From the NCBI GenBank assembly GCA_025997655.1, contig BNUW01000020.1, forward strand, positions 1 through 23,604: a stretch of DNA of 23,604 nt, read 5' to 3'. Shown piece after piece: positions 1 to 6,475 of this stretch. The position numbers and the translations under genes were made by a program. The notes under the pieces are model-generated. The model was not told where the DNA came from. It saw only the letters and a program-made list of their open reading frames with translations, and made no database searches. Every line of letters starts with the position of its first letter. The stretch's first letter is position 1. This stretch comes from Spirochaetia bacterium. Its GTDB lineage: Bacteria; Spirochaetota; Spirochaetia; Treponematales; Breznakiellaceae.

Positions 1-117
1 AAAGGAGGAAAATAAACAAGGTATATATGAGAAAAAGAAGAAAAGAGGAATTGAGTTGAGAAGAGGGGGGGGGGGGGGGGGGGGGTAAATGCTTGTACTG
101 TAAGGAATTACGTTCAT
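1..117 (-). CDS. Partial ORF starting before a poly-C tract; possible phase-variable gene
   Basis: A reverse-strand ATG at 117-115 is preceded at a 7-nt spacing by GGAGGG (130-125), and further upstream by a good promoter (209-182). The frame reads MNVIPYSTSIY and then enters a C tract coding for a proline run. It stays open to the window edge, but all three frames are open over the last 64 bases, so the frame downstream of the tract cannot be decided. I do not recognise the product. A homopolymer a few codons after a start with a strong ribosome-binding site is the classical layout of a slipped-strand contingency gene. The alternative is that positions 1-85, purine-rich and low in complexity, are a sequencing or assembly artefact at a contig end. 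Confidence 0.35.
   Translation of the reverse strand, partial: MNVIPYSTSIYPPPPPPPLLNSIPLFFFFSYIPCLFSSF
65..85. repeat. Homopolymer of 21 G (C on the reverse strand)
   Basis: Twenty-one consecutive G bases lie between a purine-rich low-complexity stretch (1-64) and normal sequence. On the reverse strand the run falls inside the putative reading frame that begins at 117. It could be a hypermutable tract or a read artefact; the sequence alone cannot tell which. Confidence 0.9.
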
Positions 118-181
118 TCTTAAACCCTCCGTATTATTCGGAAACGCTGCCATCAACATCCCCAACGTCATCTATAGTTAT

Positions 182-209
182 ATTATACCGCATTTTGCAA
201 GAGAGTCAA
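182..209 (-). promoter_or_regulatory. Leftward sigma70-type promoter
   Basis: Read on the reverse strand, TTGACT (209-204) and TATAAT (187-182) are separated by 16 nt. The predicted transcript would start near 175 and give a leader of about 58 nt before the GGAGGG and ATG of the partial reverse-strand ORF. The -10 box is a perfect consensus and the -35 box matches five of six bases. Confidence 0.55.
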
Positions 210-265
210 CTACTATTTTTAGATGAGCCGGTTCCAAAATTAAGAAAAGGGTGAAACACGACTAA

Positions 266-294
266 TTGAATATCGGCACAATTTTTGCTATGGT
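266..294 (+). promoter_or_regulatory. Probable lysC promoter
   Basis: TTGAAT (266-271) and TATGGT (289-294) are separated by 17 nt. Transcription would begin around 301, leaving a leader of under 20 nt that holds the AAGGGG ribosome-binding site of lysC. A leader this short leaves no room for a lysine riboswitch or attenuator. Confidence 0.45.
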
Positions 295-317
295 AGCGTC
301 AAGAAGGGGTGAAAGCC

Positions 318-1658
318 ATGATTGTCATGAAATTCGGGGGCAGTTCCGTGGCCAATGCGGAGCGGATCCGGCATGTGGCAGAGATTGTGAAACGTCAAAC
401 GCCTGAAAAACCGGTCCTGGTATTGTCCGCCATGGGGGATACCACGGATCATCTCCTTGCGGCCGCCGACTTGGCCTTACGGGATGGCACGGTTTCGGTG
501 GGTATAATAGAAGAATTGCACCGGAATACCCTACGGGACTTAGGGTTAGGGGAAAAAGCGCTGGGGGAAGTTGAGCCCCTCCTGGCGGAACTGCGGAGCC
601 TCCTTACGGGGATATCCCTGATTAAGGAACTGAGCGGCAAAACGAAGGACTACCTGGTTTCCTTTGGGGAACGGCTTTCGGTGCGTATCGCGGCGGCCTA
701 CCTCAATGTTTTTAAGATAAAAGCCCGGGCTTTGGATGCCTGGGATGCGGGGTTTCTGTCGGATTCCAATTTTACCGCCGCAGAGCTTGATGCGGAAAGC
801 TGGGATCGTATCCCAAAGGCCTTAAGCCCTCTGCTGGAAAAGGGTGTGTTGCCGGTGGTTACGGGGTTTATCGCCAAGGACCGGCAGGGGAGCATTACCA
901 CCCTGGGGCGGGGGGGCTCTGATTTAAGCGCCACCATGATTGCCGCGGCGATGCAGGCGGCGGAGGCCCAGGTCTGGAAGGATGTGGACGGGATACTCAC
1001 CGCCGACCCCCGGCTGGTCAAGGCCGCAAAGCCGGTGGAAACGGTGACCTACGAGGAAGCGGCGGAGCTGGCCTATTTCGGCGCGCAGGTGCTCCACCCC
1101 CGGGCCATGCAGCCCTGCATCAAAACCGGTACCACGGTGCGGGTAAAGAATTCCTACAACCCTGAAGCGCCGGGTACCCGGATCATCGGGGCGCTGGGCA
1201 AAAAGGCCGGGCCGGTGCGGGCCATCACCTCCCGGAAGAACGTTACCCTGGTGGATATCGTATCAACCCGCATGCTGGGGCAGTACGGTTTCCTGGCGGA
1301 GGTGTTTGCGGCATTTGCGGCGCATAAGCTTTCGGTAGACATGGTGGCCTCCAGCGAGGTTTCCATTTCCCTCACCCTGGACGCGGTGCACGATCTGGGG
1401 AAGCTGAAAAAGGATCTGTCTAAAATTGCGGATGTGGAAATAAAAACCGGTAAGGCCATCGTTACTATTATTGGTGATGTGCGCCGGTCATCGGAAATTC
1501 TCCAACGGGCTTTCGGGGTCTGCGTACTGCTGGGCCTGCAGGTGCAGATGGTGAGCCAGGGGGCCAGCAAGGTGAACATTAGTTTTATTGTGAACGACAC
1601 CCAGGCGGGAGAAGTGGTTACCGCCCTGCACCGGTGTTTTTTTGAGCCGCTGGAATAG
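318..1658 (+). CDS. lysC: Aspartate kinase (monofunctional, ACT-regulated)
   Basis: Phosphorylates L-aspartate to 4-aspartyl phosphate, the first step to lysine, threonine and methionine; cytoplasmic. The 446-residue product has the amino-acid kinase signature KFGGSS at residues 5-10, the glycine-rich GRGGSDLSAT segment near residue 200 and VWKDVDGILTADPR just after it. The C-terminal third fits two ACT domains. Length and layout match the single-function, E. coli LysC-like class (about 450 residues), so lysine feedback is likely (inference). I prefer ATG 318 over GTG 309 because AAGGGG at 304-309 then sits 8 nt upstream and the protein begins MIVMKFGG, as in the family. Other lysine genes follow, but a toxin-antitoxin remnant separates it from dapB. 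Confidence 0.97.
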   Translation: MIVMKFGGSSVANAERIRHVAEIVKRQTPEKPVLVLSAMGDTTDHLLAAADLALRDGTVSVGIIEELHRNTLRDLGLGEKALGEVEPLLAELRSLLTGISLIKELSGKTKDYLVSFGERLSVRIAAAYLNVFKIKARALDAWDAGFLSDSNFTAAELDAESWDRIPKALSPLLEKGVLPVVTGFIAKDRQGSITTLGRGGSDLSATMIAAAMQAAEAQVWKDVDGILTADPRLVKAAKPVETVTYEEAAELAYFGAQVLHPRAMQPCIKTGTTVRVKNSYNPEAPGTRIIGALGKKAGPVRAITSRKNVTLVDIVSTRMLGQYGFLAEVFAAFAAHKLSVDMVASSEVSISLTLDAVHDLGKLKKDLSKIADVEIKTGKAIVTIIGDVRRSSEILQRAFGVCVLLGLQVQMVSQGASKVNISFIVNDTQAGEVVTALHRCFFEPLE

Positions 1659-1674
1659 GAGGGGTAAAAATCAC

Positions 1675-1703
1675 TTGACAAAATATCAAAATAGTGATAT
1701 AAT
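1675..1703 (+). promoter_or_regulatory. Consensus promoter with operator-like palindrome for the antitoxin gene
   Basis: TTGACA (1675-1680) and TATAAT (1698-1703) are separated by exactly 17 nt, a perfect sigma70 consensus. The spacer and -10 box hold the inverted repeat ATATCA (1683-1688) / TGATAT (1695-1700) with a 6-nt gap. Phd/YefM antitoxins usually repress their own promoter by binding such short palindromes, so this is probably the autoregulatory operator. It is now also the nearest strong promoter upstream of dapB. Confidence 0.7.
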
Positions 1704-1734
1704 TTGAATATAAGATTTAATTGGAGGGTATAAA

Positions 1735-1989
1735 ATGCCTGCTATAAGAAAAAGTGCGGATTTAAGAAACGCATATAGTGAAATCTCTGAATTTTGCCAT
1801 AAATATAGAGAACCGGTATTTATTACAAAAAATGGTGCCGGTGATCTTGCGGTAATGAGCATAGAAACATATGAAGAAATAACCGGGAAACGGAAATTAT
1901 ATAATTTATTGGAAGACGGCATTAAGGATATAAAAAATGGCAATGTCTTAACAGAAGAGGAAATGGATAGTAGTTTGGATTTAATGTAG
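1735..1989 (+). CDS. Phd/YefM-family antitoxin
   Basis: An 84-residue protein typical of the Phd/YefM antitoxin fold: an N-terminal DNA-binding part (residues 1-50, with the family-typical segment PVFITKNGAGDLAVMSIETY) followed by an acidic tail that normally wraps the toxin. ATG 1735 follows GGAGG at 1723-1727 with a 7-nt gap. It should bind and neutralise a RelE/ParE-type toxin and repress its own promoter. The toxin gene that follows is reduced to fragments, so this is an orphan antitoxin. The AT-rich composition, unlike lysC and dapB on either side, suggests acquisition by transfer. Confidence 0.85.
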   Translation: MPAIRKSADLRNAYSEISEFCHKYREPVFITKNGAGDLAVMSIETYEEITGKRKLYNLLEDGIKDIKNGNVLTEEEMDSSLDLM

Positions 1990-1997
1990 GATGATAC

Positions 1998-2196
1998 ATG
2001 TATAAATTACTATTTGGTAACGTATTTAGGGAAGATGTAAAATCTTCTGTATAATTATTTAGCCTCATTAGGATTCAGATTTACAACGATAAAAAATTAT
2101 ATGCTGTTTTACATAGTTGAAGAAAAACAAATACATATAGTTCGTTTTTTGTATGGCCATAGAGATTGGATAAATATAGTAAAGGAGACGCTATGA
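1998..2196 (+). pseudogene. Remnant of a RelE/ParE-type toxin gene
   Basis: Directly after the antitoxin, ATG 1998 opens a toxin-like N-terminus (MYKLLFGNVFREDVKSSV) that stops at TAA 2052-2054. Shifted by one frame, 2059-2196 encodes the typical C-terminus of the same family, including FYIVEEKQIHIVRFLYGHRDW, where the LYGxRDW ending is diagnostic. Family members are about 90-100 residues; roughly 18 plus 45 remain, so the middle was lost with a frameshift. The remnant's TGA (2194-2196) overlaps the dapB ATG (2193-2195), and the AAGGAG serving dapB (2181-2186) lies inside its last codons. The toxin cannot be functional as it stands. Confidence 0.72.
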
Positions 2197-2990
2197 ACAT
2201 AGCCCTTATCGGATACGGCAAGATGGGACGGATACTGGAACGGACAGCCCTGGAACGGGGACATAAAGTAGCGGCGGTGGTGGACCCCTTTGTCCAGGGA
2301 ACCGCCACGGTTTCCGGCGCACCCCTGCTTGCAAATATAGCCGAAGCAGAACAGTTTTCCTGCGCGGATGTGGCGATAGAGTTTACCCGGCCCGATACGG
2401 CGGTGGGGAATATCCGGGCGCTGCTGTAACGGGGTATCCCCACGGTGACCGGGACCACCGGCTGGCATGATCACCTCAAGGAAATTGAGGAACTGGTGGG
2501 GGCAAAAAAAGGCGCCCTGTGCTGGTCCTCCAACTATTCCCTGGGGGTCAATCTCTTTTACCGCATCGCCGCCTTCGCCGCAAAACTGGCGGACCCCTTC
2601 CCGGAGTACGACGTGGGGGGCTGGGAATTTCATCACAATAAAAAGGTTGACAGCCCGTCGGGGACCGCGAAGATCCTGGTGGAAAAGATACTGGGAGCGA
2701 TGACCCGGAAAAAAAAGGCGGTCTGGGAAAAGCTTGACCGTCCCCCTGCGCCGGATGAGCTCCACTTCCCCAGTCTGCGGGTGGGGTCCATGCCCGGAGT
2801 CCATGCCGTAGTCTTTGATTCCCCGGCGGATACCATCGAAATTACCCACACGGGGCGCAACCGGGAAGGGCTTGCCCTGGGGGCGATAGTCGCCGCCGAA
2901 TGGCTGGTCACGAGCGCCGGGCCGGGGGTGCACACCATGGATGATTTGATGGGGGCTATTTTGAAGGATGCGCTGAGCGGGAAAGCATAG
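2193..2990 (+). pseudogene. dapB: 4-hydroxy-tetrahydrodipicolinate reductase, interrupted by an in-frame TAA
   Basis: DapB reduces 4-hydroxy-tetrahydrodipicolinate with NAD(P)H in lysine/DAP synthesis. The frame shows the nucleotide-binding GYGKMG near the N-terminus, EFTRPDTAVGNI, then TAA at codon 79 (2427-2429), then in the same frame RGIPTVTGTTGW, the catalytic HHNKKVDSPSGTA block (His147-His148) and a normal C-terminus. Total length (265 codons) equals the family, so one substitution, for example from GAA, CAA or AAA, explains the break. GTG 2445 could restart translation, but the dinucleotide-binding domain would be separate. Either the gene is newly inactivated, some readthrough or split expression exists, or the base is a sequencing error. 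Its start overlaps the toxin remnant. Confidence 0.93.
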
Positions 2991-2992
2991 CG

Positions 2993-3346
2993 CTATAAAT
3001 AATGTATGTCGAATTTTTTATTCGTAACAAATACTATTTCAACATCCTGGTTTTCAGTTGCGCCATGCCACATAACTTCCCCTTCGGGGAACCAAACAAA
3101 AGAGCCCGGAGCAAAATCGCCTTTTGAAGTATGAAGAATACCTTTAAGCACATACATTCCATGGGCGCAATGATGATCATGTTTAGGATTAATAAAACCC
3201 GCCGGATATTTAGTAATAGAAATACCCATACCCGTTTCTTCATCCGAAACTAATCCCTTCTTGAATAAAGGCCGGCCGGCCTTTTCATTCGGCTCTTCTT
3301 CCCAAGGCATAGAATTGACATCTATACTGAAAAATTTTTTACTCAT
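2993..3346 (-). CDS. Small cupin-domain protein
   Basis: A 117-residue single-domain cupin. The metal-site motifs are visible as HDHHCAHGMYVLKG (residues about 56-69) and a second block around PGSFVWFPEGEVMWHGAT. The substrate is unknown; such small cupins bind metals or small anions, or act as sugar isomerases, dioxygenases or sensors. ATG 3346 follows AGGGAG on the reverse strand. The gene converges on dapB with only 2 nt between stop codons and no terminator between them, and it splits dapB from dapA. It is more AT-rich than its neighbours, which suggests a later insertion. Confidence 0.85.
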   Translation of the reverse strand: MSKKFFSIDVNSMPWEEEPNEKAGRPLFKKGLVSDEETGMGISITKYPAGFINPKHDHHCAHGMYVLKGILHTSKGDFAPGSFVWFPEGEVMWHGATENQDVEIVFVTNKKFDIHYL

Positions 3347-3366
3347 AATAACTCCCTTATCTGATA

Positions 3367-3396
3367 ATTATAAATCGATTTGTTAATTGGCGTCAA
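3367..3396 (-). promoter_or_regulatory. Probable cupin-gene promoter
   Basis: On the reverse strand TTGACG (3396-3391) and TATAAT (3372-3367) are 18 nt apart, about 20 nt upstream of the cupin ATG. The position and the perfect -10 box make it a good candidate. Confidence 0.5.
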
Positions 3397-3441
3397 CTAT
3401 TTTTCCCCGTAGGAGGTCCGGATTCTGCCGGAAGCCCTTGT

Positions 3442-3469
3442 TTGACCGCCCCCTTTTATGGAATACTAT
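3442..3469 (+). promoter_or_regulatory. Probable dapA promoter
   Basis: TTGACC (3442-3447) and TACTAT (3464-3469) are 16 nt apart. Transcription would start near 3476, giving a leader of about 40 nt that contains the short inverted repeat CACGG/CCGTG (about 3473-3490) before the GGAG (3505-3508) of dapA. Because the cupin gene lies between, dapA needs its own promoter. Confidence 0.45.
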
Positions 3470-3514
3470 CCCCACGGTCTAAACGCCGTGAAACTACCAA
3501 AGACGGAGCAAACC

Positions 3515-4441
3515 ATGAACCAATCCCAGGCGCTGTGCGCCAAGCTGCGCGGGGCCTTTACCGCCCTGGTCACCCCCTTTAAGGAAAACGGGGATGTGGA
3601 TTACGAGGGATTCAGAAAGCTCATCAAATTCCAGCTCAATGAAGGGATCAACGGTCTGGTGCCTCTGGGAACCACCGGGGAAACCCCCACCATGGATGAT
3701 GATGAAGAGGAAAAGCTGATTCGGATCGCCGTGGATGAGGTTAAAGGCCGGGTTCCGCTGATTATCGGGACCGGTTCCAACGACACAAAACATATGGTGG
3801 ACTATACCAAACGGGCTAAAGACCTGGGGGCCGACGCCGCCCTGGTGGTGACCCCCTACTATAATAAACCCAACGACACGGGGCTTATCAAACATTTCGA
3901 GGCCGCCGCCGCAGTAGGCATCCCCGTGGTGATCTACAACATCGGCTCCCGCACCGGCAGAAACATCCCCATCGCGCTGATGAAGCGGCTGGCGGAAATT
4001 CCCGGCATTATCGGGGTAAAGGAAGCTTCCGGGGACATCAACCAGATGGGGGACACCATTCAGGAAATAGCCCTGCCCCGGAAAGCCGCAGGGAACCCCT
4101 TCGTGGTGCTTTCCGGGGATGACGGCCTCACCCTGCCCCTGATTGCCCTGGGGGGGGACGGGATCATTTCGGTTATCTCCAACCTGATACCGAAGAAGAT
4201 TACCGCCCTGGCTAAGGCCTGTCTTGAGGGGAACTTCGAGGAAGGCAGGAGGCTGCACTACGAACTGCTGCCCTTTGCCAAAACCGCTTTCATCGAAACC
4301 AACCCTATCCCCATCAAGGCTGCGCTGAACTGGGCGGGTCTTCCCGCAGGGCCGACGCGGCTTCCCCTGGGTCCCCTGGAAACGAAAAACGAACCGGCCC
4401 TTAGAACGGTGGTGGAAGCGCTGGGGCTAAAACTGAAATAA
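3515..4441 (+). CDS. dapA: 4-hydroxy-tetrahydrodipicolinate synthase
   Basis: Condenses pyruvate with aspartate semialdehyde, the branch point to lysine; cytoplasmic TIM barrel. The 308-residue product has the GTTGETPT motif with Thr53-Thr54, the catalytic Tyr141 in VIYNIGSRTGR, and the Schiff-base Lys169 in GVKEASGD, so the active site is complete. ATG 3515 follows GGAG with a 6-nt gap and gives the family N-terminus. The upstream ATG at 3458 would add 19 unconserved residues without a ribosome-binding site and is not preferred. Its pathway neighbours are dapB (interrupted), asd and lysC. The AAACTGAAATAA end shows that TAA is a normal stop here. Confidence 0.96.
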   Translation: MNQSQALCAKLRGAFTALVTPFKENGDVDYEGFRKLIKFQLNEGINGLVPLGTTGETPTMDDDEEEKLIRIAVDEVKGRVPLIIGTGSNDTKHMVDYTKRAKDLGADAALVVTPYYNKPNDTGLIKHFEAAAAVGIPVVIYNIGSRTGRNIPIALMKRLAEIPGIIGVKEASGDINQMGDTIQEIALPRKAAGNPFVVLSGDDGLTLPLIALGGDGIISVISNLIPKKITALAKACLEGNFEEGRRLHYELLPFAKTAFIETNPIPIKAALNWAGLPAGPTRLPLGPLETKNEPALRTVVEALGLKLK

Positions 4442-4450
4442 GAGGAATAA

Positions 4451-4519
4451 AACCACAAAGGAAGAAGAAAAAAATTAGTCTTGATCTTTACTTTGTGTTC
4501 CTTTGTGTACTTTGTGGTT
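4451..4519. repeat. Imperfect palindromic repeat between dapA and asd (REP-like family, copy 1)
   Basis: AACCACAAAG (4451-4460) is the exact inverse of CTTTGTGGTT (4510-4519), enclosing a purine-rich left half and three CTTTGTG units on the right. The ends begin AACCAC and finish GTGGTT, as in two other intergenic elements in this window (5711-5898 and 13768-13856). It may form a hairpin in a dapA-asd transcript. Confidence 0.55.
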
Positions 4520-4566
4520 AAAATTCTTTTTCTTTGATTTGTGTTTTTAATTACAAGGAGGAAGTT

Positions 4567-5682
4567 ATGGAAAAGATTCCCGTAGGGATATTAGGTGCCA
4601 CCGGTATGGTTGGGCAACAGTACATTGCGTTATTGGCTAACCACCCCTGGTTTGAGGTGCGGTATGTGGCGGCATCCCCCCGGAGTGCAGGGAAGGTGTA
4701 TCAGGAAGCCGTGGGCGGGCGCTGGAACGCCACCCGGGGCGATTTGGGAGGGGCCAATCCGTTTGCCGTGTCAAAACTAACCGTGGGTGACGCCAACGAT
4801 GTGTCCCAGGCAGTTGCGGCGGCAAAGCGGGGGGACTTAGCGTTTGTGTTTTCCGCCCTGGAAATGGAGAAGGATGAAATTAAACACCTGGAAGAAAGTT
4901 ATGCTGCGGCGGGAATACCCGTGGTGTCCAATGCCTCGGCAAACCGCTGGACCAGTGACATCCCCATGCTCATCGCCGAGGTGAATCCGGACCATGCGGA
5001 TATCATCCCCGTCCAGAAAAAAAACCGGGGCTGGGACAAGGGCTTTATCGCGGTCAAGCCCAACTGTTCCATACAGAGCTACATGACCCCCCTTTGGGCA
5101 CTGCTCCAGGCGGGCTACGAGGTGCAGCGGATCATCGTGAGTACCCTCCAGGCGATTTCCGGCGCGGGTTACCCCGGTGTGCCGAGCCTGGATATTATCG
5201 ACAACATTGTGCCCTTCATCGGGGGCGAGGAAGAAAAGACCGAGCAGGAACCGCTGAAAATTCTGGGGAAGATTCAGGGGAACAGTTTTATTAACGCCCC
5301 GGGGCCGAAGATCAGCGCCCACTGCAACCGGGTGCCGGTGATCGACGGTCACACCGCTTGTGTCAGCCTGGAGTTCGGCGCGAAGAAACCCTCCATTGAC
5401 GAGATTAAAAAGATCTGGACCAGCTTCAAGGCATTACCCCAGGAACTGGACCTGCCCATGGCGCCCAGGCAGCCGATCATCATCCGGGAGGAGCCGAACC
5501 GGCCCCAGCCGCGGAAGGACCGGGATAAGGACAAGGGGATGGCGGTGTCCGTGGGACGGCTGCGGCTCTGTAATGTGTTCGACTTCCGCTTTGTCGCGGT
5601 GTCCCACAACACCGTCCGGGGCGCCGCCGGCGGGGGGATACTCAACGCGGAGTTACTGAAGGCGAAAGGGTATTTGGGGTAA
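4567..5682 (+). CDS. asd: Aspartate-semialdehyde dehydrogenase, archaeal/fungal type
   Basis: Reduces aspartyl phosphate to aspartate semialdehyde with NADPH, feeding lysine, threonine and methionine synthesis. The 371-residue product shows the nucleotide-binding GILGATGMVGQ at the N-terminus, the nucleophile Cys167 in KPNCSIQ, the GAGYPG segment, and His252 in SAHCNRVPV as the likely catalytic base. These features match the archaeal/fungal class rather than the E. coli class. ATG 4567 is fixed by AAGGAGGA just upstream; the longer frame from 4534 lacks a ribosome-binding site. It probably shares transcription with dapA, 125 nt upstream, although a palindromic repeat lies between. Confidence 0.95.
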   Translation: MEKIPVGILGATGMVGQQYIALLANHPWFEVRYVAASPRSAGKVYQEAVGGRWNATRGDLGGANPFAVSKLTVGDANDVSQAVAAAKRGDLAFVFSALEMEKDEIKHLEESYAAAGIPVVSNASANRWTSDIPMLIAEVNPDHADIIPVQKKNRGWDKGFIAVKPNCSIQSYMTPLWALLQAGYEVQRIIVSTLQAISGAGYPGVPSLDIIDNIVPFIGGEEEKTEQEPLKILGKIQGNSFINAPGPKISAHCNRVPVIDGHTACVSLEFGAKKPSIDEIKKIWTSFKALPQELDLPMAPRQPIIIREEPNRPQPRKDRDKDKGMAVSVGRLRLCNVFDFRFVAVSHNTVRGAAGGGILNAELLKAKGYLG

Positions 5683-5694
5683 GTCAATCTGTTA

Positions 5695-5919
5695 CAGGAA
5701 TTCAAAATTTAACCACAGACCTCACGGACAGCACGGACAAAGACGATGGAAATAAAGGCGGTACCGGATTCACCGGCAAGCCTAGGCAGCAACCGGGCTT
5801 AAATTGGGTTTTCTGGTAAATTTTTGTGCGTTTCCCAAAGCGGAAATTATAAGGATCGTCCGTTAATCTGTCGGTGAGGGTCTGTGAGGTCGGTGGTTTT
5901 TCCTAATTTGGAATTCCTG
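5695..5919. repeat. REPIN/MITE-like inverted-repeat element (REP-like family, copy 2)
   Basis: The element begins CAGGAATTC (5695-5703) and ends with its exact inverse GAATTCCTG (5911-5919). Inside these ends, AACCACAGACCTCACGGAC on the left (from 5711) is matched imperfectly by the inverse on the right (5850-5898, ending GGTCGGTGGTTT). About 100 nt of unpaired sequence separate the arms. This two-arm layout resembles a REPIN or a small MITE. No protein is encoded. It fills most of the asd to XRE gap. Confidence 0.55.
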
Positions 5920-5942
5920 AATCCGTTACGGCCTCACTTGAC

Positions 5943-5983
5943 GAAGATGCTCCGCTGGTATGTGTTTGCGGTGGGGCATCTTC
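5943..5983 (+). terminator. Terminator-like hairpin after asd
   Basis: GAAGATGCTCC (5943-5953) pairs with GGGGCATCTTC (5973-5983) through an 11-bp stem with one G-T pair and a 19-nt loop, followed by ATATTTT. It lies after asd and close to the stop of the converging XRE gene, so it could end transcription from either side. The loop is longer than usual. Confidence 0.45.
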
Positions 5984-6029
5984 ATATTTTAAGCATATTA
6001 TCCTGAAAATTAACCAATTCCCTTTGATT

Positions 6030-6353
6030 TTAGGGCATTTTCAAACTGAATATCGAAGTTTTTCTTAATAGTTTGTAATTTATGGGTAATTCCGTGGCTG
6101 AAACCGCAGATACGTCAGTATCAGACGTTGAATTTGGCAACAGGAGCCGGAAAATTTCCGTTTCAAGTGCATTTGCAAGCCGGATAAGGGTCTTGTCGCT
6201 TACCCAGGTACGGCATCCCTCAATATCATTCATCATATTTGCCGAAATATCCGCCTTTTCAGCCAGTTTTTCCTGAGTAATTCCTAAAATCGCACGGTAC
6301 TTTTTGATATTAGCTGATAAAAGTTTACGTAAATTGAGTGCTTCTTCGTTCAT
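6030..6353 (-). CDS. XRE-family helix-turn-helix regulator
   Basis: A 107-residue protein with one Cro/C1-type helix-turn-helix (residues about 7-65), seen in KYRAILGITQEKLAEKADIS, NMMNDIEGCRTW and the LIRLANALE segment that closes the domain. The rest is a short serine/threonine-rich tail with no recognised domain. I take ATG 6353 because the domain begins right after it; the frame is open 34 codons further upstream but that stretch is unconserved promoter DNA. A perfect 16-bp palindrome touches the start codon and three direct repeats follow upstream, so it probably represses itself and may control the divergent SGNH-MBOAT genes (inference). Confidence 0.85.
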   Translation of the reverse strand: MNEEALNLRKLLSANIKKYRAILGITQEKLAEKADISANMMNDIEGCRTWVSDKTLIRLANALETEIFRLLLPNSTSDTDVSAVSATELPINYKLLRKTSIFSLKMP

Positions 6354-6354
6354 A

Positions 6355-6370
6355 ATCCTAAATTTAGGAT
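6355..6370. promoter_or_regulatory. 16-bp perfect palindrome at the XRE start
   Basis: ATCCTAAA at 6355-6362 is followed by its exact inverse TTTAGGAT at 6363-6370. It covers the ribosome-binding region of the XRE gene, so a bound dimer would block that gene. TAGGATAC recurs at 6438-6445 over the -10 region of the divergent promoter, which may be a second, half-site. Confidence 0.55.
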
Positions 6371-6433
6371 ACTTGATACTATCGGTTTTTTTCACTTGAT
6401 ATTTTCGGGCAAAAAATACTTGACAATATCGGG
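6370..6433. promoter_or_regulatory. Three direct repeats in the XRE/SGNH divergent region
   Basis: The motif YACTTGAYA, followed 2-3 nt later by TCGG, occurs at 6370, 6393 and 6417 (spacing 23 and 24 nt). The third copy contains the -35 box of the rightward promoter. Regular spacing suggests side-by-side binding of a regulator, most simply the adjacent XRE protein. Confidence 0.55.
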
Positions 6434-6447
6434 TGTTAGGATACAAT
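6420..6447 (+). promoter_or_regulatory. Promoter for the SGNH-MBOAT genes
   Basis: TTGACA (6420-6425) and TACAAT (6442-6447) are 16 nt apart. The -35 box lies in the third direct repeat and the -10 box overlaps a TAGGATAC motif, so regulator binding at either site should repress transcription. Confidence 0.6.
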
Positions 6448-6475
6448 ACCATCAAAGGGGAAATGGTGTCCTACT

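Noticed and set aside
86..317. Possible lysine riboswitch or attenuator ahead of lysC
   Set aside because: The likely transcript start leaves a leader of under 20 nt, and no lysine-aptamer-like stems were seen.
2109..2933. Long reverse-strand open frame opposite dapB
   Set aside because: It is an antisense frame of a recognised gene, with low-complexity composition and no motif.
5683..6029. A small gene in the asd-XRE gap
   Set aside because: No frame with a start and ribosome-binding site is present; the gap is filled by the inverted-repeat element and a hairpin.
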